DNA of 5,002 nt from Melioribacteraceae bacterium. GTDB lineage: Bacteria > Bacteroidota > Ignavibacteria > Ignavibacteriales > Melioribacteraceae. Position numbers and translations under genes: made by a program. A model generated the notes under the pieces. The model searched no databases. It was given only the letters and a program-made list of their open reading frames with translations, and was not told the DNA's origin. The stretch spans positions 1-5,002 of the forward strand of contig JALSNL010000056.1 of NCBI GenBank assembly GCA_026987055.1. Direction: 5' to 3'. This document shows, in pieces, positions 1 to 5,002 of this stretch. Every line of letters begins with the position of its first letter. The stretch's first letter is position 1.

Positions 1-327
1 AATTTTATAGTAAGTAATTTTTGTACCGTCTTTATCAACAATTAATTTTTTATCAGTTAGTTCTAAAATTTTACCTTCACCATTAAAGTTTTTACTCATA
101 GGTGAGTGCATAGTTATTGTATTTTTAGTTTTATTATAATCCCATGTTCCTACTTCCATTTCCATAACTTCCATTTTACCGTTTTCTTTGAATGTAGTAA
201 TAAAACATGGCTTGTCGGTCTTGCCGTTTTTTTCCGCTTTTACCATTAACCAATTGCCGGTTAATTGATTTGTTTGTGCGTTTGTTGTAATTATTAGTAA
301 AATCATTAATAATAGAATTTTTTTCAT
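1..327 (-). CDS. Secreted lipocalin-like domain protein, C-terminus cut by window edge
   Basis: The frame is open from an ATG at 325-327 leftwards to base 1, giving 109 residues with no stop, so the C-terminus lies outside the window. Residues 1-18 look like a signal peptide: MKK, then a run of I/L/M, then TTNAQ with a likely cut near A17/Q18. The mature part starts with LTGNW (residues 22-26). Its later pattern is F-x-E-N-G-K, then G-T-W-D, then short alternating strands ending in L-T-D-K-K-L. This is the layout of small bacterial lipocalin-like (calycin) domains, which are exported and generally of unknown ligand. The identification rests on pattern only. The ligand and role cannot be read from the sequence. 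No strong Shine-Dalgarno or promoter is obvious upstream. The gene lies beyond the amt terminator in the same direction, so it is probably transcribed separately. Confidence 0.72.
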   Translation of the reverse strand, partial: MKKILLLMILLIITTNAQTNQLTGNWLMVKAEKNGKTDKPCFITTFKENGKMEVMEMEVGTWDYNKTKNTITMHSPMSKNFNGEGKILELTDKKLIVDKDGTKITYYKI

Positions 328-454
328 TTACTTATCCGTCCCATAATTAGTTTTTGTAAATATTAAAATCATTTATCTGCTAAAGTATTGTTATTATTTT
401 AAAAATCAAATGGTAAAAGAAATTTAATAGTAAGGGCAGAGTACACATGTCTAT

Positions 455-469
455 ATTTGTTGAACAAAT
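455..469. promoter_or_regulatory. 15-base perfect palindrome, possible operator
   Basis: ATTTGTT-G-AACAAAT is a perfect 7-base inverted repeat around a single central base. It lies between the amt terminator and the lipocalin-like gene, about 130 bases upstream of that gene's start. Its size and symmetry fit a binding site for a dimeric regulator. In DNA this AT-rich it could also arise by chance, and no second copy was seen elsewhere in the window. The rest of 328-522 holds no supported gene. Confidence 0.25.
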
Positions 470-522
470 TAGTAATCTTGTTTTACGTATTTTGTTTTTG
501 AAGCAATTTCTAAAAGGTGTAT

Positions 523-564
523 AAAAGAAAAAAACCGGCATCTTTATAAAAAGAGTACCGGTTT
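523..564 (-). terminator. Rho-independent terminator of amt
   Basis: Read on the minus strand, AAACCGG (558-564) pairs with CCGGTTT (532-538). A second short CTTT/AAAG pairing lies inside the loop. The stem is followed at once by a run of seven T (complement of 528-534), then C and four more T. The hairpin begins nine bases after the amt stop codon. There is no T-run on the other side, so it acts for minus-strand transcripts only. Confidence 0.82.
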
Positions 565-573
565 AAAAATAAA

Positions 574-1791
574 TTAGTCTTCTTCGTAAGCAATTTCACC
601 ATGTAAGGAATTATCCAAGCCTGTAATTTCTTCTTGTTCGGAAACTTTTACAGGAGTAAATATATTTATAATTTTCAGCATAAAGTAGGTAAAGAAGAAG
701 CAATATAATCCAACGGCTAAAACAGAAACTGTTTCTTTGAAAAAGAAAGAAAATCCACCACCGGTTAATAATCCGTTGGTTGTTACCATAGAGTTAACCG
801 AACCTGAGGCAAACAATCCAAGTAAAATAACACCTAGAATTCCACCTACACCATGAACTCCCCAAACATCAAGAGCATCATCCCAATTTAATTTATTTTT
901 AAGAGCAACTGCAAAATAAGTAACAATACCTGCAATTATCCCAATCAACATTGCATGCCCGACAGTTACAAATCCGGCTGCCGGTGTAATAGTGGCAAGT
1001 CCGGCAACGGCTCCGGTTAGTAATCCCAAAAATTTGGGTTTCTTTTCAAGGAACCAAGCAATTATAAGCCATGTTATAGCAGCAAAAGAAGCGGCAACAT
1101 CGGTATTAAGAAAAGCAGTAGCAGTAACGGAATCTACTTGCAGCTCACTTCCGGCATTAAAACCGTACCAACCAAACCATAGTAAACCGGTACCAAGAGC
1201 AACTAAAGGAATGCTATGAGGACCGCTCTCTTTAATTTTACGTTTACCTACATAGAAAACCGAAGCAAGAGCAGCCATTCCGGCACTAGCGTGAACAACA
1301 ATACCGCCGGCAAAATCCAAAACGCCCCATTCTTGTAAAATTCCACCGCCCCAAACCATGTGAGTTAGCGGAAAATAAACAAAGAATAACCATAAAGTTA
1401 AAAATGCCATATAGGCAGGAAAGCGAACTCTGTTTGTAAAAGCACCTGTTATTAAAGCGGGCGTAATTATTGCAAACATCATTTGGTAAGCTATAAATAC
1501 GTAAAGTGGAATTGTATTATTACCCGTAAAAACATCATTTAATGAAGTTCCGGATAAAAATGCTAAATTCAGATTTCCAATTATTCCGCCGGAGCCGCTA
1601 AAACTTAATGAATATCCGACAGTAACCCATAAAACGGTTGTCCAACCTAACGAAACGAAACTTTGAATCATAATTGCTAAAACATTTTTGCGTCCTACTA
1701 GACCGCCATAAAAAAAAGCCAATCCCGGAGTCATAAGCATTACCAAACTTGTGGCAACAAGCATAAATCCGGTACTTCCGGTATCAATCAT
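574..1791 (-). CDS. amt: Ammonium transporter (Amt/MEP/Rh family)
   Basis: This is an inner-membrane channel of 405 residues that passes ammonium into the cell and in this family works as a trimer. About 11 hydrophobic helices are visible, starting near residue 8. Key family residues, with E. coli AmtB numbers from memory, are all present: F106 and F211 (Phe gate, F107/F215), W147 (W148), S215 in FNAGS (S219), D159 (D160), and the twin pore histidines H167 (H168) and H313 (H318, in DVWGVHG). The family signature DFAGGIVVHASAG is intact at 159-171. The C-tail EEITGLDNSLHGEIAY keeps the pattern linked to conformational coupling and PII binding. The protein begins directly with the first transmembrane helix, so the cleaved signal peptide of E. 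coli AmtB appears absent. The start is supported by AAGAGG five bases upstream. It is the second gene of a unit with the barrel protein, 27 bases downstream of it, and is followed by a terminator. No PII gene is adjacent. Confidence 0.97.
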   Translation of the reverse strand: MIDTGSTGFMLVATSLVMLMTPGLAFFYGGLVGRKNVLAIMIQSFVSLGWTTVLWVTVGYSLSFSGSGGIIGNLNLAFLSGTSLNDVFTGNNTIPLYVFIAYQMMFAIITPALITGAFTNRVRFPAYMAFLTLWLFFVYFPLTHMVWGGGILQEWGVLDFAGGIVVHASAGMAALASVFYVGKRKIKESGPHSIPLVALGTGLLWFGWYGFNAGSELQVDSVTATAFLNTDVAASFAAITWLIIAWFLEKKPKFLGLLTGAVAGLATITPAAGFVTVGHAMLIGIIAGIVTYFAVALKNKLNWDDALDVWGVHGVGGILGVILLGLFASGSVNSMVTTNGLLTGGGFSFFFKETVSVLAVGLYCFFFTYFMLKIINIFTPVKVSEQEEITGLDNSLHGEIAYEED

Positions 1792-1796
1792 AATAA

Positions 1797-1802
1797 CCTC
1801 TT
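1797..1802 (-). promoter_or_regulatory. Ribosome binding site of amt
   Basis: AAGAGG on the minus strand sits five bases before the ATG at 1789-1791, inside the 27-base gap after the barrel gene. It fixes the amt start and shows that amt has its own translation signal, so translational coupling is not needed. Confidence 0.75.
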
Positions 1803-1818
1803 TTAATTTTATTATTTA

Positions 1819-2574
1819 TTAAATAGATAAACCGAATATCAAATAAGAAATTTCGGCTTGTGGATTAAGTGTATATGAAACAAAAATAGGAATAGAAAAA
1901 CTATTGGAAATTTTAATTTCCCTATGTAATGCAATTCCCAAGTTGATAACATTAAATTTACCGGTTCCGTAATAGTACGGATTCTCTTTACTGCCACCGG
2001 CCGCACCAATAAAAATATCCATATCATAATTTGAAATACTAAGAGGATATTTTATTTCAAAATAAGAATTATTACCACTATCGTTATAAATATTTATGTA
2101 TCCCGAAATGCTTAACGGAAAAGAAACATTTCCTTTTAACAATAAACCCATTTCAAAAGTATGTGCACCTGCTCCATTCGGATTATCATAATTATTAAAG
2201 TTTCCAATTTTAATTCCACCTTGAGGGAAGTAATAATCTGTTAATAAAGCAGAAATATTAATTCCGCTTTTTAATTTTAAAGTGTAACTGAGCCAAGTAT
2301 CAAGCTCTTGATTAGATTCAAAATTATTTCCGGAATTATTAATCTTTGCCAATGAGTAGGAACCCCAAAATCCAAAACTTAAATCTGAGTAGGAAAGGGA
2401 AATGGAAGGCTGGATATTAGGTGCATCGTTCAATAATAATCCGCGCCAAAGATACCTGCTTACAAAATCGGCTGAACCTGTAACAGAAACAGAGCTTTGT
2501 GCTATGGCAGATGTTGAACAAAAAATTAGTATAAATAAAAAAGACAATATTCTACAAAATTTTAATATTTTCAT
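1819..2574 (-). CDS. TorF-like putative outer-membrane porin (Gcw_chp type)
   Basis: The product is 251 residues. Residues 1-25 form a classic signal peptide (K/R-rich start, FLFILIF core, AIA before Q26), so it is exported. The mature part opens with VTGSADFVSRYLWRGLLLND (31-50), then a QPS motif and FGFWGSYS. This resembles the start of TorF/Gcw_chp putative porins, where S-x-Y-x-x-RG is followed by a PxIQ stretch. The remainder alternates aromatic and small residues in strand-like blocks (LDTWLSYTL, YFEIKYPLSI, FSIPIFVSYTL), as expected for a small beta-barrel. The last residue is Ile, not the usual aromatic, so assembly-signal support is weak. The start is set by GGAG five bases upstream. 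It is the first gene before amt. From my general knowledge, relatives often neighbour PII and Amt genes, suggesting an outer-membrane route for ammonium or related small solutes. That role is inference, and the family assignment is from pattern memory. Confidence 0.7.
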   Translation of the reverse strand: MKILKFCRILSFLFILIFCSTSAIAQSSVSVTGSADFVSRYLWRGLLLNDAPNIQPSISLSYSDLSFGFWGSYSLAKINNSGNNFESNQELDTWLSYTLKLKSGINISALLTDYYFPQGGIKIGNFNNYDNPNGAGAHTFEMGLLLKGNVSFPLSISGYINIYNDSGNNSYFEIKYPLSISNYDMDIFIGAAGGSKENPYYYGTGKFNVINLGIALHREIKISNSFSIPIFVSYTLNPQAEISYLIFGLSI

Positions 2575-2579
2575 AAAAA

Positions 2580-2583
2580 CTCC
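2580..2583 (-). promoter_or_regulatory. Ribosome binding site of the barrel gene
   Basis: GGAG on the minus strand, five bases before the ATG at 2572-2574, supports that start. Together with the amt site it shows that this organism uses Shine-Dalgarno signals for at least some genes. Confidence 0.65.
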
Positions 2584-2686
2584 ATAAAAAGTTATATTTG
2601 TCTTTTTAACTTATTTTATTTTTATATTTCAACGAAGTATTAAATCAACAAACGGAACATATTTACAATTAGCGGTACAAAAAAAA

Positions 2687-2716
2687 TATATATTAAATGC
2701 AGTTCAATTTTCTCAA
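2687..2716 (-). promoter_or_regulatory. Candidate sigma-70-like promoter for the barrel-amt unit
   Basis: On the minus strand, TTGAGA (2711-2716; 5 of 6 to TTGACA) is followed after 18 bases by TATATA (2687-2692; 4 of 6 to TATAAT). This would give a leader of roughly 105 bases before the barrel start. The site lies in the 247-base divergent region 2575-2821, which holds no gene. The region is so A/T rich that -10-like boxes are frequent, and TATATA is itself symmetric, so a plus-strand use from TTTACA (2662-2667, 19 bases away) cannot be excluded. Confidence 0.3.
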
Positions 2717-2821
2717 AGGTTTTTCCTATCACAGATTACTACGGAATGACTAACTTAGCTTTAGTATATTTATAGTATTTATGGTTCTTTTTAATTAATA
2801 ATTTTCTATAACGGACAATGA

Positions 2822-3610
2822 ATGCACAATAAAAAAATAAATATTTTAATTATTGATAATCACAATTCTAACGAAAATGATTTTATAGAAATATTTAAGG
2901 GAACTAGTGTAAATATTTATTTAGCTGACGGAATTGAAAATGGAATTGAAATAGCATCACGATATCTTCCCGATATTATTATTTGTTCAATTTCAACTTT
3001 AGAGCATGGGAAAAAACTGATTGAAAATATTTTTTCCGAACCGGAAATTCGTTTTATTCCAATTATTTATATATCCGCATTAGGTTATAGCACAGAAGAA
3101 TACAGAGAAATAATGAATTTAGGAGTTGCTGATTATTTTCCCAAGAATTTTCATCCGTCGGATTTAGTTAAATCGGTAAAAATACGGGTTAAACTAAATT
3201 CAAAATTTAAGAGTCAGTTAACGGAAAAATGTCAAAGAGCATTTGAGATAGAAAATCAAAGAAAAAAAGATCATATATTGATTACTGTTGGCAAGAAATT
3301 ACAGTTAATAAAATTTGAAGATATTGTTTGTATTACTTCCGAAAAAGAATATTCAAAAATTAAAATGCTTAAAGGGAAATCGCTTATTGTTAGAAAATCT
3401 TTAAAAAATTGGTTGGAAGTTTTACCACCGAATATTTTTTTAAGAATTCATCGTCATAGTATTATTAACGTGAATTTTATTGAAAAAATTGAAAAAGTAA
3501 AATTAAGGACTTATGCTATTTATTTGAAAACATTAACGAAACCGTTGGAATTAAGCAGAAGATATTCATATTTAATGAAAAAAACATTTTCCGGAAACGA
3601 TAAAATATAA
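2822..3610 (+). CDS. LytTR-family regulator with degenerate (pseudo-) receiver domain
   Basis: The product is a 262-residue cytoplasmic transcription regulator. Residues 6-125 have the receiver fold pattern: ILIID at 8-12, LPDIIICSI at 49-57, IIYISA at 81-86, and GVADYFPKNF at 101-110. The switch serine S85 and the conserved lysine K108 remain. The usual phospho-acceptor aspartate is serine (S56), and the second residue of the acidic pair is asparagine (N13). Residues 126-150 form a charged linker. Residues 151-255 are a LytTR DNA-binding domain, with the family core FLRIHRHSIINVNFI at 206-220. Members bind direct repeats upstream of target genes. No histidine kinase gene is adjacent. The gene is divergent from the barrel-amt unit, which is therefore a possible target. 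The start follows a weak GGAC, and an overlapping ATG at 2818 gives only four codons. The DNA-binding assignment is firm. The signal input and targets are unknown. Confidence 0.9.
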   Translation: MHNKKINILIIDNHNSNENDFIEIFKGTSVNIYLADGIENGIEIASRYLPDIIICSISTLEHGKKLIENIFSEPEIRFIPIIYISALGYSTEEYREIMNLGVADYFPKNFHPSDLVKSVKIRVKLNSKFKSQLTEKCQRAFEIENQRKKDHILITVGKKLQLIKFEDIVCITSEKEYSKIKMLKGKSLIVRKSLKNWLEVLPPNIFLRIHRHSIINVNFIEKIEKVKLRTYAIYLKTLTKPLELSRRYSYLMKKTFSGNDKI

Positions 3611-3646
3611 CATTGTAGCTGACTTTATATTTGGTCGAATTAAAAT

Positions 3647-3676
3647 TTAACTCCTTTAATAAATTGAAAATATAAT
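3647..3676 (+). promoter_or_regulatory. Candidate promoter of the threonine synthase-like gene
   Basis: A perfect TATAAT (3671-3676) is preceded after 18 bases by TTAACT (3647-3652; 4 of 6 to TTGACA). It lies in the 82-base gap after the LytTR gene. The predicted transcript would start near 3683, leaving a leader of only about ten bases before the ATG at 3693. That fits the absence of a clear Shine-Dalgarno there (only ACGGAT). Chance matches are common in DNA this A/T rich. Confidence 0.35.
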
Positions 3677-3692
3677 TCCTATATTTACGGAT

Positions 3693-4943
3693 ATGAATAA
3701 TTACATTTACAAATGTACAAACTGCAACAGAGAATGTAATGCAGAAGGAATAGAAGGCAACTTTGTTTACCTTTGTCCGAGTTGCGGTAAAGCGGAAAAG
3801 AATAAACCGCTTGAAGGTGTTTTCATAATTGAATATGATTATGAAGAATTACGAAAAAAAATAAAGAGAGAAGATTTTCTAAAGTTACCTGCCGGTAAAT
3901 TTTGGTTGTATCCTTGGCTTTTTCCTCTGGATGAAAAAAAATTAAATTTCAATGTTTTAAAAAGATTAGCTTTGTCGGAAGATCAATACTTAGAGTATGA
4001 TTACAATAAGTCAAAAATATTTTTAATGGATGAAACACGCAACCCTACATTTTCTTATAAAGACAGAGCTTCCGGTTTAGTTGCGCTTAAAGCATTGGAA
4101 CTTGGTATCACCGAAATAGCTGCTGCATCAACGGGAAATGCAGGTTCGTCACTGGCGGGAATTTCCGCACGGCTCGGTTTAACGTCTCATATTTTTGTAC
4201 CTAAAAATATTCCGGATGCAAAACGGATACAAATTCAATCTTTTGGAGCTAATATTTATATTGTTGACGGAGATTACGACAATGCTTTTGATTTGTGTCT
4301 TGAAATTTCCGAGAAAAAGAAATGGTATAATAGAAATACAGCTTACAATCCTTTGACAATAGAAGGGAAGAAATCAGCAGCGTTTGATATTTTTATTTCC
4401 ACACAAGGTAAGATGCCGGATAATATTTTTATTCCCGTTGGCGATGGTGTGATTATTTCCGGAATATATAAAGGTCTTACGGAACTTTTAGAGCTTGGAT
4501 GGATTGAGAAATTACCCAAACTTATTGCAGTACAAGCAAAAGGGAGTGATGCAATTGTAAGATATGTTAAAAGCAATAGTTTTATTTATGAATCCGCCAG
4601 TACAATTGCCGATAGTATTTCCGCCGGTGCACCACGTAATCTTTATATGGCTGCTAAGGCGGTTAAGCAAACTAATGGAATTGCTGTTGCCGTTAGTGAT
4701 AATGAAATATTAAATGCTCAAAAAGATATTGCCAATTATTTCGGAATACTGAGTGAACCTTCGTCGGCATCGGTGTTTGCGGCATATAAAAATTTAATAA
4801 AAGAAGAAAAAATAAAAGCTGGAGATAAAAATTTGTTGTTAATAACAGGCAACGGATTAAAAGATATTTCAGCTTTGGAAATATGGAACGATAAACCGTT
4901 AGCTAAAGATTATAATGAATGGACACGGTTATTGTTAAAATAA
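3693..4943 (+). CDS. Threonine synthase-like PLP enzyme with N-terminal zinc ribbon
   Basis: The product has 416 residues and is cytoplasmic. The expected reaction is O-phosphohomoserine to threonine plus phosphate (thrC function). The N-terminus has a zinc ribbon with C8, C11, C28 and C31, a common add-on in COG0498-type threonine synthases. The catalytic domain follows from about 105. The PLP lysine is K123 in NPTFSYKDR, where the usual motif is NPTGSFKDR. The cofactor loop is STGNAGSS (146-153), and a second loop is PVGDGVIISGIYKG (248-261). SAGAPRN lies at 310-316, and the C-terminal TGNGLKD is at 385-391. The length is normal. The G-to-F change before the lysine motif and the lack of hom or thrB next door leave open a paralogue with a different substrate, such as cysteate synthase-like enzymes, so no symbol is given. 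The gene follows the LytTR gene by 82 bases with its own candidate promoter, so an operon with that regulator is doubtful. No hairpin terminator is seen before the window ends. Confidence 0.8.
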   Translation: MNNYIYKCTNCNRECNAEGIEGNFVYLCPSCGKAEKNKPLEGVFIIEYDYEELRKKIKREDFLKLPAGKFWLYPWLFPLDEKKLNFNVLKRLALSEDQYLEYDYNKSKIFLMDETRNPTFSYKDRASGLVALKALELGITEIAAASTGNAGSSLAGISARLGLTSHIFVPKNIPDAKRIQIQSFGANIYIVDGDYDNAFDLCLEISEKKKWYNRNTAYNPLTIEGKKSAAFDIFISTQGKMPDNIFIPVGDGVIISGIYKGLTELLELGWIEKLPKLIAVQAKGSDAIVRYVKSNSFIYESASTIADSISAGAPRNLYMAAKAVKQTNGIAVAVSDNEILNAQKDIANYFGILSEPSSASVFAAYKNLIKEEKIKAGDKNLLLITGNGLKDISALEIWNDKPLAKDYNEWTRLLLK

Positions 4944-4950
4944 AATAGAA

Positions 4951-4990
4951 ACGCAGATTTTTAAGATTTGTTAAGATAGATTAAGATATT
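4951..4990. repeat. Phased 10-base direct repeats, TTAAGATnnn
   Basis: Three copies of TTAAGAT sit exactly ten bases apart (4961, 4971, 4981), each followed by three variable bases. A related ACGCAGATTT decamer (4951-4960) precedes them. The run begins eight bases after the threonine synthase stop and continues towards the window edge, so the full extent is not visible. It resembles the short CGCAGATTT...TTAAGAT intergenic repeats I associate with Bacteroidota-like genomes. That resemblance is from memory and is not tested here. Confidence 0.55.
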
Positions 4991-5002
4991 TATTGAAGTT
5001 TA

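Noticed and set aside
447..524. 25-codon open frame on the plus strand (MSIFVEQISN...)
   Set aside because: It is very short, has only a distant AAGGG upstream, contains the palindrome at 455-469 and ends inside the amt terminator region. Nothing supports translation.
992..1219. Plus-strand open frame of 75 codons inside amt
   Set aside because: It is fully antisense to a conserved transporter gene, has no ribosome site and encodes no recognisable protein.
2402..2587. Plus-strand open frame of 61 codons over the start of the barrel gene
   Set aside because: It is the reverse complement of a signal peptide and barrel start, which explains its composition, and it resembles no known protein.
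2748..2757. LytTR-like half-site TAAGTTAGTC on the minus strand
   Set aside because: It fits nine of ten positions of the general LytTR consensus as I recall it, but no second half-site lies at the expected spacing, and single matches are common by chance.
2575..2821. Possible sigma-54 (GG-N10-GC) promoter for nitrogen control of the barrel-amt unit
   Set aside because: Scanning both strands found no GG-N10-GC with the surrounding TGGCAC/TTGCA pattern. The nearest (AGGAAAAACCTTTGAG on the minus strand) lacks the GC.
2818..2832. Four-codon frame (MNAQ) overlapping the LytTR start as a possible translation-control peptide
   Set aside because: The overlap comes from the chance string ATGAATG, and there is no evidence of a dedicated ribosome site for the first ATG.
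4343..4576. Minus-strand open frame of 77 codons inside the threonine synthase-like gene
   Set aside because: It is antisense to well-conserved PLP-enzyme coding sequence and has no independent support.
4951..5002. CRISPR array at the right edge
   Set aside because: The units are only 10 bases with 3-base variable parts, far below repeat and spacer sizes, and no cas gene is present.

Overview
The window is AT-rich, with long A/T intergenic stretches. It carries four complete protein genes and one gene cut by the left edge. No RNA gene, insertion sequence or CRISPR array is visible. The protein types (secreted lipocalin-like protein, LytTR regulator, small outer-membrane barrel, zinc-ribbon threonine synthase) and the A/T-rich style suggest a Gram-negative member of the Bacteroidota/Ignavibacteriota/Chlorobiota group. 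This placement is inference only.

Minus strand, left half. A small secreted lipocalin-like protein (1-327) runs off the left edge. Next is a two-gene unit read right to left. It begins with a TorF-like outer-membrane barrel protein (1819-2574), followed 27 bases later by the ammonium transporter amt (574-1791). It closes with a clear hairpin plus T-run terminator at 523-564. Both genes have good Shine-Dalgarno sequences. The pair suggests one job: moving ammonium across both membranes. No PII (glnB/glnK) gene is present, although TorF-like, PII and Amt genes are often found together. The unit is closed on both sides, so PII must be encoded elsewhere if it is used.

Plus strand, right half. 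A LytTR-type DNA-binding regulator (2822-3610) is divergent from the barrel-amt unit across 247 bases. Its receiver domain has a serine where the phosphorylated aspartate should be, so it is probably a pseudo-receiver that works without classical phosphorelay. After 82 bases comes a stand-alone, zinc-ribbon threonine synthase-like PLP enzyme (3693-4943). The window ends in a short run of 10-base repeats (4961-4990) that may be the edge of a dispersed intergenic repeat.

The window is largely ordinary housekeeping and transport content. The points most worth a second look are the PII-less barrel-amt unit, the degenerate receiver in the adjacent divergent LytTR regulator, and the 10-base phased repeat at the right edge.
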